DNA of 64,000 bases, taken from positions 1 through 64,000 of the forward strand of contig MAEX01000021.1 in assembly GCA_002013415.1 (NCBI GenBank). Direction: 5' to 3'. The notes beneath the pieces are model-generated. The model was not told the origin of the DNA and did no database searches. It saw only the letters and a list, made by a program, of their open reading frames with translations. Source of the DNA: Mycobacterium sp. D16Q14 (lineage in GTDB: Bacteria > Actinomycetota > Actinomycetes > Mycobacteriales > Mycobacteriaceae). Below, one piece after another: positions 18,531-27,539 of this stretch. Made by a program: the position numbers and the translations under genes. Each line of letters starts with the position of its first letter. Position 1 is the stretch's first letter.

Positions 18531-19052
18531 ATGCCGATTCAGGTCAGCACCGCGACGGCTGCCGATAGCGCAGAAGTCGCCGCCGTCGCCGCCCGTACCT
18601 TCCCACTCGCGTGTCCGCCCTCCTCAACACCGGAGGACATCGCCGCGTTCATCGCGGCCAACCTCAGCACGAACAACTTCGACGAGTACATCCGCGAGCA
18701 CCGGGTACTGGTGGCACGCGAGAACGTCATCGTCGGGTACTCGATGCTCGTCAACGGCGTGGTCGAGGATCCCGACGTACAGCGGGCCGTCACGTTACGG
18801 CCCGCGATGCAGCTCTCCAAGATGTACGTGCTGCCCGAGTTCCACCAGGCGGGCGTGGCGGGCGCACTGATGACCGCATCCCTCGCTGACGCCGCCGCGC
18901 ACGGAGCGATCGGGGTGTGGCTGGGCGTCAACCAGGAAAATGAACGCGCGCAGCGCTTCTACGCTAAACACGGCTTCAACCGCAGCGGCACCAAAACTTT
19001 CCAGGTGGGCAAGCGTCTCGAGAACGACTATGTGATGCAGCGGGTCATATAG
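18531..19052 (+). CDS. GNAT family N-acetyltransferase
   Basis: The 173-aa product has the GNAT fold. The strand and acetyl-CoA loop LSKMYVLPEFHQAGVAGALM (near residue 100) matches the R/QxxGxG/A signature, and GVNQENERAQRFYAKHGF is the classic C-terminal motif. The start is ATG 18531; the frame is open far upstream but that part overlaps the divergent methyltransferase. Position next to the ZapE-like and RibD-like genes corresponds to M. tuberculosis Rv2669. The acceptor substrate is unknown. Its 3' end overlaps the convergent ZapE-like gene by eight bases. Confidence 0.87.
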   Translation: MPIQVSTATAADSAEVAAVAARTFPLACPPSSTPEDIAAFIAANLSTNNFDEYIREHRVLVARENVIVGYSMLVNGVVEDPDVQRAVTLRPAMQLSKMYVLPEFHQAGVAGALMTASLADAAAHGAIGVWLGVNQENERAQRFYAKHGFNRSGTKTFQVGKRLENDYVMQRVI

Positions 19053-20121
19053 TGCTTGGTAGCGGCGCCGCGCTGAGCGCCAGCAGCCGCGAGGTGGCAC
19101 GCAGATATTTCTTGCGGAACCCACCGGCGACCATCTCGTCGTCGAAAACCGTGTCCAGCTTCGCCCCCGAGGCCTCCACCGGGATACCCGCGTCGTAGAG
19201 GCGGTCGGTCAGGGCGACGATCCGCAGTGCCACCGCCTGATCGTGCACCTGCTGCACGCCCGCGATGAACACCGCCGTCACACCTTCGATCAGGGTGAGA
19301 TACCGCGACGGGTGCATGCTCGCCAGGTGCCGGCACAGATCGTCGAACTGGTCGAAGGTGGCGCCCTCGATCGACGCCGCCAGCTCGCGAAGCCCATCAT
19401 CGGTGTGCGGCTCGGGGGCCGGCGGCAGGTCACGGTGGCGGTAATCGGGGCCCTCGACGCGCACCGTGTTGAAGATCGCGGACAGCGTGTTGATCTCGCG
19501 CAGGAAGTCCTGCGCCGCGAACCGGCCCTCGCCGAGCTGCTCGGGCAGTGTGTTCGAGGTGGCGGCAATCGACACCCCGCGCGCCACCAGCTCCGAGAGC
19601 AGCCGCGACACCAGCGTCGTGTTGCCCGGGTCGTCCAGCTCGAACTCGTCGATGCACACCACCGTGTAATCCGAGAGCAGCTCGATGCACTCCAGGAAGC
19701 CGAAAACCCCCGCCACCTGTGTCAGTTCGCCGAAGCTAGCGAACGCCTTGGGACCGGGCACGGTGTGATAGATCGAGGCCAAGAGGTGGGTCTTACCGAC
19801 TCCGAACCCGCCGTCGAGATAAATCCCGACCCCGGGTAGCACCTCGCGCTTACCGAACAGCTTCTTCTTGCCCGCCCGGCGGATCGTCGCCTCCTGAGCG
19901 AAGGCGCGGCACGATTCCACGGCCGCCTCCTGCGTTGGCTCGTTGGGGTCGGGCCGATACGAGTCGAAACTCACCGACGTGAACGTGGGGGGCGGCACCA
20001 GCTGCGCAATCAGCCGCTCATTGGAGACGGTGGGGTGCCGGTCGGCAAGGTGCTGGAGGGGCGCGGGCGAGCGGAGCGACGGAGAATGGCCCAATGCGGC
20101 ACCGGATTGCGGATCAGTCAC
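19045..20121 (-). CDS. zapE: ZapE/AFG1-type AAA+ ATPase
   Basis: The protein is 358 aa from GTG 20121. It has Walker A GGFGVGKTHLL (near residue 100), Walker B VVCIDEFELDD (near 150) and the arginine-containing ATSNTLPEQLGEG of the AFG1/ZapE family. In Gammaproteobacteria ZapE acts with the division ring, and mitochondrial AFG1 helps remove proteins; the mycobacterial role is not settled. The GTG start matches the family length, and the longer upstream frame overlaps the divergent RibD-like gene. Position corresponds to Rv2670c. Confidence 0.85.
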   Translation of the reverse strand: MTDPQSGAALGHSPSLRSPAPLQHLADRHPTVSNERLIAQLVPPPTFTSVSFDSYRPDPNEPTQEAAVESCRAFAQEATIRRAGKKKLFGKREVLPGVGIYLDGGFGVGKTHLLASIYHTVPGPKAFASFGELTQVAGVFGFLECIELLSDYTVVCIDEFELDDPGNTTLVSRLLSELVARGVSIAATSNTLPEQLGEGRFAAQDFLREINTLSAIFNTVRVEGPDYRHRDLPPAPEPHTDDGLRELAASIEGATFDQFDDLCRHLASMHPSRYLTLIEGVTAVFIAGVQQVHDQAVALRIVALTDRLYDAGIPVEASGAKLDTVFDDEMVAGGFRKKYLRATSRLLALSAAPLPSTI

Positions 20122-20154
20122 ACGGGCAGCGTAGCGGCGTGTTGAGATCTCCTT

Positions 20155-20937
20155 GTGGCCGACAGTGACGGTGAACAGGCGATACGGGGCCCGGCTGGGA
20201 TGCAGCTCACACAGCTGACGACCGGGGCGCCAGTGGATTCCGGCGAGCTGGCCGACCTCTACGACTACCCGGGTGGCAATGGACTTTGTCTGCGCGCCAA
20301 CATGATTGGCAGCCTGGACGGGGCCGCCGCGGTAACCGGTTTGTCCGGCGGACTCGGCGGCGAGGGAGACCGGGCCGTATTCGCGGCAATGCGCGCCAAT
20401 GCCGATGTGATTCTCGTCGGAGCCGGCACCGTCCGGGCTGAGCGTTACCACGGCGCGCATCTGCCGGTCGGCCTGCGCCAGCGCCGCCAGGCCCGCGGGC
20501 AGAGCGAGGTTCCGGTGATTGCCGTGGTCACGGCCTCAGGGGCGGTGGATCCCGGCATCCCCTTGTTCACCGAGTCCGAGGTCGCACCCATCGTGGTGAC
20601 CTCGTCCGCCGGGGCTAAGAACGTCGCGTCCCGCGTACCGGGTGTGCAAGTGCTCGTCGCCGATGACGCCCGGAAGGTCGATCTGCGTGCGGCGCTGGCG
20701 CAGCTGCACGGCCGGGGCCTGTCCCGGGTGCTGTGCGAGGGAGGCCCATCCCTGCTGGGCACCCTGCTGACGGCGCGGCTCGTCGACGAACTGTGCCTGA
20801 CCACCGCACCCACCACGATCGTCGGCGGCGGAGGCCGGATCACGGCAAGCCCCGCCGAAGTGCTCACGTCGTGGCGGCGAGTGTTGCTACTCGGCGATGC
20901 CGACGGCTACCTGTTCGCGCGGCACGTCCGGGCTTGA
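20155..20937 (+). CDS. ribD: RibD C-terminal (dihydrofolate reductase-like) domain protein
   Basis: The 260-aa protein consists only of the RibD reductase domain, without the deaminase half. Supporting blocks are NMIGSLDGAAAVTG, ADVILVGAGTVRAERY and the NADPH-loop CEGGPSLLGTLL. Its M. tuberculosis counterpart Rv2671 is known for dihydrofolate reductase-like activity that can cause para-aminosalicylate resistance when overexpressed. By analogy this protein may reduce a pteridine or flavin precursor. GTG 20155 and ATG 20200 are both possible starts. It diverges from the ZapE-like gene by 33 bases. Confidence 0.83.
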   Translation: MADSDGEQAIRGPAGMQLTQLTTGAPVDSGELADLYDYPGGNGLCLRANMIGSLDGAAAVTGLSGGLGGEGDRAVFAAMRANADVILVGAGTVRAERYHGAHLPVGLRQRRQARGQSEVPVIAVVTASGAVDPGIPLFTESEVAPIVVTSSAGAKNVASRVPGVQVLVADDARKVDLRAALAQLHGRGLSRVLCEGGPSLLGTLLTARLVDELCLTTAPTTIVGGGGRITASPAEVLTSWRRVLLLGDADGYLFARHVRA

Positions 20938-20965
20938 GTGACATTCACCCGATACTGTGGTCGGC

Positions 20966-22519
20966 ATGCGTGCACGGCTGATGGGGGCGATGGCGGTTGC
21001 CCAGCTGCTGACCGGGGTACTGGCTGGGTGCGCGCCCGGCCCCTCGGCGGGACCGCATTTCGCCATGGACGAGGGCCACGGAAATGCCGGCCCCGCCACG
21101 GCACCGCCGCCGAGCGGCCCCCCATCGATCGACAAGCCCAAGGTGGACCTGTCGTGGCAGGACTGCACCCGTGAGGTGCTCGGCAGCGCCAACATCACCA
21201 CATCGCCGACGTTCACGCTCGAGTGCGCCGAGTACAAGGCGCCGCTGGACCCGATCAACGGAGCGCCGGGCAGCGTGACGCTGGGCGCGGTGCGCGCCAA
21301 GACCTCCCAGACACCTGCCGACGCCGGCCCGCTGGTGTTCACCACCGGCTCCGATCTGCCGTCCTCAGTCCAGCTGGCGACGTGGCTCAACGGTCCAGGC
21401 GCGCAGGTGCTCAAGCAGCGCCCCGTAGTGGCCGTCGACCGCCGCGGTATCGGGCGATCCGATGCGATCACGTGCCGGGACACCTGGGACTTGCGGGATA
21501 TGCGTGACCTGGCGCAGAACCGAGGCGGTGACGATCCCGTCGCGAGCCTGGGCAAGATCGTCGAGACCGCGACCACCAACTGCACCGACACCATCTCTCC
21601 CGGCGACTCCGCCTACAACGACGCGCATGCCGCGGAGGACCTGGAGGCGTTGCGCGCCCAATGGGATGTGCCCGGCCTGGCGCTCCTCGGCATCGGTAGC
21701 GGCGCTCGCGTCGCCCTGGCCTACGCCGGATCCCACCCCAACAAGCTAGCCCGGCTGATGCTCGACTCACCGGTGGCCGTCGATATCGCCGCAGAGGCGG
21801 CCGCCGAGCAGCGGCTCAAGGGCGAGCAGTCGGCATTCGACGCATTCGCGGCGCAGTGCGTCGCGAACAACTGCCCGCTGGGACCGGATCCCGCGGGTGC
21901 CGTCGGGGACCTGTTGAACCGCGCTCAGAACGGCGGGATGCCGTGGTCGCGGGCGACAGTCGTCAGGGCGATCACCACGGCGCTGGCGTACCCGATCGGC
22001 GACGGCACCGCCGTCGTGCAGAACCTCGCGAACGCACTCAACGCGGCGCGCGGTACCGACCGGGAGGCCCTCACCCCCCTGGTGGACCGGGCCAACGCAC
22101 TGCGCGATTCCGATGGACAATTCGTCAATTCCTGCAGCGACGCGCTGGCACGACCCACCCCTGATCGAGTACGCGAGCTCGTGGTGGCCTGGGGCAAGCA
22201 GTACCCACTGTTCGGGCGCACCTCCGCCCTCGAGCTGGTGAACTGCCTGCAATGGCCCAGCGGATCCAAGCCGAACCCGCCGCAAGACTTGAAGATCAAC
22301 GTGCTGATCCTCGGCGGACAACACGACCCGATCTCGGGCAGCGAGGGCGTGTCGGCAACCGCCGCGGTGATCATCAACGCCAAGGCCGCGAGCAAGCGCG
22401 TCATGTGGCAGGGCATCGGCCACGGCGCGATTGTCTACACCCCGTGCGCTCAGCCGCCCGCCCTCGCCTACCTGAACGACGGAAAGCTCCCGGAGACCGA
22501 CACGTTCTGCCCGGCCTAG
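20966..22519 (+). CDS. Secreted alpha/beta-hydrolase lipoprotein, catalytic Ser apparently missing
   Basis: The product is about 517 aa from ATG 20966. A lipoprotein signal ends at LAGC (near residue 23). An alpha/beta-hydrolase of the mycobacterial tripeptidyl-aminopeptidase-like group follows: DRRGIGRSDAITC, an AAEDLEALRAQWDV helix, and the late Asp and His segments GGQHDPIS and GIGHGAIVYTPC. Where relatives have the nucleophile elbow LGYSYGTR, this protein reads LGIGSGAR, so the serine position is Gly. It may be a binding protein or use a shifted serine. Position corresponds to Rv2672. GTG 20957 is an alternative start. Confidence 0.8.
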   Translation: MRARLMGAMAVAQLLTGVLAGCAPGPSAGPHFAMDEGHGNAGPATAPPPSGPPSIDKPKVDLSWQDCTREVLGSANITTSPTFTLECAEYKAPLDPINGAPGSVTLGAVRAKTSQTPADAGPLVFTTGSDLPSSVQLATWLNGPGAQVLKQRPVVAVDRRGIGRSDAITCRDTWDLRDMRDLAQNRGGDDPVASLGKIVETATTNCTDTISPGDSAYNDAHAAEDLEALRAQWDVPGLALLGIGSGARVALAYAGSHPNKLARLMLDSPVAVDIAAEAAAEQRLKGEQSAFDAFAAQCVANNCPLGPDPAGAVGDLLNRAQNGGMPWSRATVVRAITTALAYPIGDGTAVVQNLANALNAARGTDREALTPLVDRANALRDSDGQFVNSCSDALARPTPDRVRELVVAWGKQYPLFGRTSALELVNCLQWPSGSKPNPPQDLKINVLILGGQHDPISGSEGVSATAAVIINAKAASKRVMWQGIGHGAIVYTPCAQPPALAYLNDGKLPETDTFCPA

Positions 22520-22565
22520 TCATACTTGCCTGAACTGCCCCGGGCCCTCAAGGTACGGTGCCTGC

Positions 22566-23954
22566 GTGGTGTCAGTCGATACGTCCTTTTCAGGCCTAGT
22601 TGAAGGCTTCAAGAACTCCGTCTCGCGGGCCCTGAAACCTCCGACCGCACCGCCCTCGGTCGCGACCATCCTGCGGTCGGTGCTGTGGCCCGTCGCCATC
22701 ATGGCGGTCATCCACCGCAGCTATGTGCTGGGCACCAATGGCTACATCACCGACGACTTCGGGCCCGTCTACCGCGCCGTCATCGCGTTCAAGCGGCACC
22801 TGCCGGTGTACAACGAGAACTTCAGCTACGTCGACCCGCACTACATCTACCCACCGGGTGGCACGCTGCTGCTGGCGCCCTTCGGATATCTGCCCGTGGA
22901 CGCATCGCGGTACTGGTTCATCACCATCAACGCCATTGCGATCGTGATCGCGGCCTATTTCCTGCTGAGGCTGTTCGACTTCACGCTGGCCTCGGTGGCC
23001 GCACCGGCGCTGCTGTTGGCCATGTTCTGCACCGAAAGCGTCACCAACACGCTTGTTTTCACCAACATCAATGGCGTGGTGCTCCTGCTGGAGGTGCTGT
23101 TCTTTCGCTGGCTACTGGCCGGGAACAAGAACTCCGAATGGCTCGCCGGCGTAGCGATAGGCCTGACGCTGGTCGTCAAACCACTCTTGGCTCCCCTGCT
23201 GTTGCTGCCGCTGCTGAACCGGCAGTGGCGGGTTTTCGCGGCCGCCTTCGGTATCCCCGCCTTCTTCAATCTCGTGGCGATGTTCGGCCCGCATAAGGTG
23301 CGCATCGTCGATGGCTGGGACTATCTCCGGCGCACCGTGAGGTACCTGGGTGAGACCCGCGACTACTTCAACAGCTCAATCGCAGGCAACGGCGTGTACT
23401 ACGGGCTCCCCGTGCCGCTGATCGGCTTCCTGCGCATCGCGTTCCTGCTGATCGCGCTGGTGAGCGTGTGGCTGCTGTACAAGTACTACCGCCAGCGCGA
23501 CCCCAGATTCTGGGCATTGACCACCGGCGGCGTGGTGCTGACCACCTCATTCCTGCTCCTGGGGCTGGGGCAGGGCTACTACTCGATGGCGCTGTTCCCG
23601 TTCGTCATGACGATCGTGCTGCCCAACTCGGTGCTGCGGAACTGGCCGGCCTGGCTGGCGATCTACGGCTTCTTCACCATGGACCGCTGGCTGCTTGTGC
23701 ACTGGCTAACGACCGGCCGGGCCCTGGAGTACCTGAAGATCACTTACGGATGGTGCCTGCTGCTGATCGTCGTGATGATGGTGCTGGTACTTCGGTACCG
23801 GGATGCCAAGGCCGCTGGCACACTGGATAACGGGCTAGATCCGGACTGGATGACGGCTGGGACAAGCACTAAGGAGCCAGCGACCGATGACGACATCGAA
23901 CGACCCGAAGGTGAATCTGACCGACGAGCAGTGGCGGGAACGACTGACTCCTGA
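22566..23954 (+). CDS. aftC: Arabinofuranosyltransferase AftC (GT-C)
   Basis: The 462-aa integral membrane protein has about ten hydrophobic helices. An acidic extracytoplasmic loop after the first helix (NGYITDDFGPVYRA) carries the DD/ED-type motif expected of GT-C glycosyltransferases. Its length, its place directly before msrB and its neighbours match AftC (Rv2673). AftC adds alpha-1,3 branches to arabinan of arabinogalactan and lipoarabinomannan, using decaprenyl-phosphoryl-arabinose. The C-terminal 50 residues are hydrophilic and overlap the msrB start by 68 bases, so the two genes are probably co-transcribed. Confidence 0.9.
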   Translation: MVSVDTSFSGLVEGFKNSVSRALKPPTAPPSVATILRSVLWPVAIMAVIHRSYVLGTNGYITDDFGPVYRAVIAFKRHLPVYNENFSYVDPHYIYPPGGTLLLAPFGYLPVDASRYWFITINAIAIVIAAYFLLRLFDFTLASVAAPALLLAMFCTESVTNTLVFTNINGVVLLLEVLFFRWLLAGNKNSEWLAGVAIGLTLVVKPLLAPLLLLPLLNRQWRVFAAAFGIPAFFNLVAMFGPHKVRIVDGWDYLRRTVRYLGETRDYFNSSIAGNGVYYGLPVPLIGFLRIAFLLIALVSVWLLYKYYRQRDPRFWALTTGGVVLTTSFLLLGLGQGYYSMALFPFVMTIVLPNSVLRNWPAWLAIYGFFTMDRWLLVHWLTTGRALEYLKITYGWCLLLIVVMMVLVLRYRDAKAAGTLDNGLDPDWMTAGTSTKEPATDDDIERPEGESDRRAVAGTTDS

Positions 23955-24300
23955 GGAGTTCGCGGTGCTGCGCCGCGCGGGTACCGAACGACCGTTCGTC
24001 GGTGAGTACACCGACACCAAGACCGAGGGCGTGTACGCCTGCCGGGCGTGCGGAGCCGAACTGTTCCGCAGCACCGAGAAGTTCGAATCCCATTGCGGCT
24101 GGCCGTCGTTCTTCGACCCGGCCGATTCGGATGCGGTGATCCTGAAGCCAGACAAGTCGCTGGGTATGCGTCGGGTCGAGGTCATATGCGCTAACTGCCA
24201 CAGCCACCTGGGGCATGTATTCGAAGGCGAGGGTTACCCGACGCCCACCGATCAGCGCTACTGCATCAACTCGATCTCGCTGACGCTGCAGCCGTCCTGA
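23887..24300 (+). CDS. msrB: Peptide-methionine (R)-S-oxide reductase MsrB
   Basis: The 137-aa enzyme reduces methionine-R-sulfoxide in proteins. It has the two zinc-binding CxxC pairs (CRAC and CANC), the CGWPSF block and the catalytic cysteine in RYCINS near the C-terminus. AAGGAG about ten bases upstream supports ATG 23887. The coding start lies inside the 3' end of aftC in another frame, an overlap of 68 bases, unusual even for this dense region. It converges with chdC. Confidence 0.95.
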   Translation: MTTSNDPKVNLTDEQWRERLTPEEFAVLRRAGTERPFVGEYTDTKTEGVYACRACGAELFRSTEKFESHCGWPSFFDPADSDAVILKPDKSLGMRRVEVICANCHSHLGHVFEGEGYPTPTDQRYCINSISLTLQPS

Positions 24301-24304
24301 TCTC

Positions 24305-25000
24305 CTAGGGGAGGCGGGCGACGAGCTCCTCGACCGAGACGCGCGGGCCGGTGAAGAAGGGCGTCTCCTCGCGGACGTGCAACCGCGCCTCGGTCGCACG
24401 CAAATCGCGCATAAGGTCGACGATGCGGTACAACTCGGGCGCCTCGAACGCCAGCAGCCACTCGTAGTCGCCAAGTGCGAAAGCGGGCACGGTGTTGGCC
24501 CGCACATCCTTATACGCACGCGCGGCGATGCCGTGATCGGCGAGCATCTTGCGCCGCTCCTCATCGGGCAGCAGGTACCAATCGTAGGACCGCACAAAGG
24601 GATACACGCAGATGTAAGCGCCGGGGTCCTCCCCCGCAAGGAATGCCGGGATGTGGCTCTTGTTGAACTCGGCCGGCCGGTGCAGGGCCGCGTTGCTCCA
24701 CACCGGGGTGCTTGCCCGGCCCAGCGCGGTGGTGCGACGGAAGTCGCTGTACAGCGCCTGCAGCTTCTCGATGGATTCGGCATGCGACCAGATCATGAAG
24801 TCGGCATCGGCGCGCAGCCCGGCCACGTCGTAGATGCCGCGCACCACGACACCGTCGTCTTCATGGCGTTTGATCAGGGTGGCCACCTCGTCGGCGGCGG
24901 CATCACGATCCTCGCCCAGTCCCTGGTCGCGCACCTGGAACACCGAGAACATCAGGTAGCGAATGGTGGAGTTGAGGGTGTCGAAATCGAGGCTAGCCAT
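24305..25000 (-). CDS. chdC: Coproheme decarboxylase ChdC (HemQ)
   Basis: The 231-aa protein belongs to the chlorite dismutase-like HemQ family. It converts coproheme to heme b using peroxide, the last step of the coproporphyrin-dependent pathway. Supporting segments are MIWSHAESIEKLQ, ICVYPFVRSYDWYLLP (with the family's conserved tyrosine) and GDYEWLLAFEAPE. ATG 25000 fits the family length; the same frame is open further upstream only inside hemY. Its start overlaps the hemY stop by eight bases, so hemE-hemY-chdC is one operon. Position matches Rv2676c. Confidence 0.92.
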   Translation of the reverse strand: MASLDFDTLNSTIRYLMFSVFQVRDQGLGEDRDAAADEVATLIKRHEDDGVVVRGIYDVAGLRADADFMIWSHAESIEKLQALYSDFRRTTALGRASTPVWSNAALHRPAEFNKSHIPAFLAGEDPGAYICVYPFVRSYDWYLLPDEERRKMLADHGIAARAYKDVRANTVPAFALGDYEWLLAFEAPELYRIVDLMRDLRATEARLHVREETPFFTGPRVSVEELVARLP

Positions 25001-26381
25001 GTCCCCATCGTGCCACGGTGGCTCGCACCGCTTGAGAGGCGGAGGCCACACAAGCCGGCACCCCGATCCCGTCCAGGTACGAGCCCGCCACCGCGATTCC
25101 GGGCGGCAACCCGGCACGGATCGCTTCGACCACCTCCGCGTGGCCGGGACCGTACTGCGGCATGGCGTCAATCCAACGGGCCAGCGCCGAATTGATCGGC
25201 GTGACAGGCGCACCCAGCACGGTTTCCAGGTCGACAACGGCCCAGTGCCGCAGTTGATCGTCGCTGGTGGCCCGCGCCACGGTGTCACCGAAACGTCCAT
25301 AGGACAACCGCACCACCTGGGTACTCCGCCCGCGCAGTCCCCACTTGCTGGTTGAGAACGTTATGGCTTTGGTGTGCAAGGCTTCTCCCGACGCCACCAG
25401 CACGCCGGAATTCGCGGGAATCGGGGTATCGGCGGGCAGCGTCAGCGCGACGACCACCGAGGAAGCGACCGGAATAGTCCGTGCCGCCGCCGCCGATTCG
25501 GGTGCCGCCGCATCCAGAATCGCCGCCGCGCGGGGCGCCGGCACCGCGACGATGACCGCGTCGCAATGGTCAATCGTGCTGTCCGCTTGATCTCCGCCCG
25601 TGACCGCCCACCCATCGCCGTCACGCGCGACACCGGTGATCGCGAGCTGCCGGTGCTCGGCGCGGGCGCGGCGCCAGAGTTCCTCCAGCAGTACCGCGTA
25701 ACCACCGTCGATGGCGCCGAAGATGCCGACGTCCGAGATGGGCGGCAACGCCTGCCGGGCCGCGGCGAGCAAGCTGCCCGCACCCTCGTCGAGCGCCCGG
25801 GCGATACCGGGCGCCGCCGTACGCAGCCCCGTCGTGGCGGCCGAACCCGCGTACACGCCGCCGAGCAGCGGGTCGACCAGCCGCGCGACCACCTGCGGAC
25901 CGAACCGCAGCGAGACCAGGTCCGCGACGGTGGGTTCGGCTCCTATGGTCCAGTGCATATCGCGCTGGGGCTCGCTCTCGATGCGTGCCACGGTGTCGTC
26001 GTCGACGAGTCCGACCACCGACGACGCCGAGGCTGGGATGCCGTTCACGGTCCGCGTGGGCAGCGGATGCAGGCTGCCTCCGGCATAGATGAGTGGCCGC
26101 GCCCCCGTGGTGTCGAGCCTGCGGTCAGCCAGCCCCAGTTCGTCCAACAGATCCAGCACCTCGGGGCGACGCGTGATGAATGCCTCGGCACCGATATCGA
26201 TCCGGTGCTCGCCGAGGGTGATCGTGCGAAGGATCCCACCCAGCTGCTCGGCGGGGTCGTACACGGTGATGCGCACGTCATCGCCGAGCTCGAACCGCAA
26301 CCGGTACGCCGCCGTCAGCCCCGAAATACCGCCCCCCACAATGGCAATGGAGGGAGAGGCCGACGGCGTCGCTGCGGTCAC
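24993..26381 (-). CDS. hemY: Coproporphyrinogen III/protoporphyrinogen oxidase
   Basis: The 462-aa flavoprotein begins with an FAD-binding Rossmann motif (IVGGGISGLTAAYRL, residues 13-27). It continues with LGGILRT and GAEAFITRRPEVLDLLDELG, characteristic of the HemY/HemG-type oxidase. In actinobacteria the family oxidises coproporphyrinogen III to coproporphyrin III ahead of ferrochelatase and ChdC; its neighbours support that role (CgoX). It overlaps hemE by four bases (ATGA) and chdC by eight. The C-terminal segment GSYLDGIGVPACVASA is the usual FAD-contacting end. Position matches Rv2677c. Confidence 0.93.
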   Translation of the reverse strand: MTAATPSASPSIAIVGGGISGLTAAYRLRFELGDDVRITVYDPAEQLGGILRTITLGEHRIDIGAEAFITRRPEVLDLLDELGLADRRLDTTGARPLIYAGGSLHPLPTRTVNGIPASASSVVGLVDDDTVARIESEPQRDMHWTIGAEPTVADLVSLRFGPQVVARLVDPLLGGVYAGSAATTGLRTAAPGIARALDEGAGSLLAAARQALPPISDVGIFGAIDGGYAVLLEELWRRARAEHRQLAITGVARDGDGWAVTGGDQADSTIDHCDAVIVAVPAPRAAAILDAAAPESAAAARTIPVASSVVVALTLPADTPIPANSGVLVASGEALHTKAITFSTSKWGLRGRSTQVVRLSYGRFGDTVARATSDDQLRHWAVVDLETVLGAPVTPINSALARWIDAMPQYGPGHAEVVEAIRAGLPPGIAVAGSYLDGIGVPACVASASQAVRATVARWGHG

Positions 26382-27460
26382 AACGAATGCACCAGCGCCA
26401 CCGCATCGGTGAGTACCGCCGGATCGGTATCCGGCAGCACTCCGTGCCCCAGATTGAAGATATGCCCGGCAGCACCGTTGGCGACGGCCTGACGCCCCTC
26501 GCCGACGATTCGGCGCACCTCACGCTCCACCACCGGCCACCCGGCCAACAACATCGCCGGATCGAGATTGCCCTGCAAGGCTTTTCCGGAGCCAACCCGA
26601 CCCGCCGCGACATCCAGTGGAGTGCGCCAGTCCACACCGACCACCGTGGCGCCGGCCTCCCCCATCGCACCCAACAGCTCGGCGGTGCCCACCCCGAAGT
26701 GCGTCATGGGCACGCCCGCATCGGCGAACTCATCGAAAATCCTTGTGCTGTGCGGCAGTACCGCAGATCGGTAGTCTGCCAGCGACAGCGCGCCCGCCCA
26801 CGAGTCGAAGAGCTGCAGCGCGTCCACACCGGCATTGAGCTGCGCGCGCAGGAAAGCGATGGTGATATCGGTCAGCGCGGTCATCAGCGCATGCCAGGTC
26901 TGGGGGTCGCCCTGTAGCAGCGCCTTCGTGCGCTGATGGTGGCGGCTCGGGCCACCCTCGACAAGGTAAGAAGCCAGCGTGAACGGAGCACCGGCGAAGC
27001 CGATCAGCGGAGTGGCGCCCAGCTCGGCGACCAACAGTCGCACGGCAGCGCTGACGGCCTCGACCTGTCCAGGCTCCAGGCGTGGCAGTGCCGCCACATC
27101 GGCGGTGGTGCGTACCGGGCTGGCGATCACGGGTCCCACATCGGGAACGATGTCCAGATCGATCCCGGCGGCCTTGAGCGGCACCACGATGTCCGAGAAC
27201 AAGATGGCGGCGTCAACCTGGTGCCGGTGGATCGGCTGCAGCGTGATCTCGCAAACCAGTTCAGGATTAAAACAAGCGTCCAGCATGGCGTGGTCGGCGC
27301 GTACCGCGCGGTACTCGGGCAGCGAACGCCCGGCCTGCCGCATGAACCACACCGGAGGGCGGCTGGGAACCCTCCCCGCGGCAGCCGCAAGGTAGGGAGA
27401 AAGCGGCAGCTCACGACGGTTTTTTGCCTCCGCCGCGCGATCTTCGTTCAATCCGGTCAT
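26378..27460 (-). CDS. hemE: Uroporphyrinogen decarboxylase HemE
   Basis: The 360-aa enzyme decarboxylates uroporphyrinogen III to coproporphyrinogen III. Family signatures are PPVWFMRQAGRSLPEYR near residue 35, the FSDIVVPLKAAG block and GFAGAPFTLASYL. ATG 27460 gives the standard length; longer in-frame starts up to 27625 run across the divergent DUF3000 gene start. It is the first gene of hemE-hemY-chdC, so the three successive enzymes around the coproporphyrin branch point are coupled. Confidence 0.94.
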   Translation of the reverse strand: MTGLNEDRAAEAKNRRELPLSPYLAAAAGRVPSRPPVWFMRQAGRSLPEYRAVRADHAMLDACFNPELVCEITLQPIHRHQVDAAILFSDIVVPLKAAGIDLDIVPDVGPVIASPVRTTADVAALPRLEPGQVEAVSAAVRLLVAELGATPLIGFAGAPFTLASYLVEGGPSRHHQRTKALLQGDPQTWHALMTALTDITIAFLRAQLNAGVDALQLFDSWAGALSLADYRSAVLPHSTRIFDEFADAGVPMTHFGVGTAELLGAMGEAGATVVGVDWRTPLDVAAGRVGSGKALQGNLDPAMLLAGWPVVEREVRRIVGEGRQAVANGAAGHIFNLGHGVLPDTDPAVLTDAVALVHSL

Positions 27461-27539
27461 CACTGCCCATGCTGCCATGGCAACCTCGTACGGCGCGCCT
27501 TCGGGAGCATGTCGGCCCGGCGCGCTAGCGTTCATTGCT

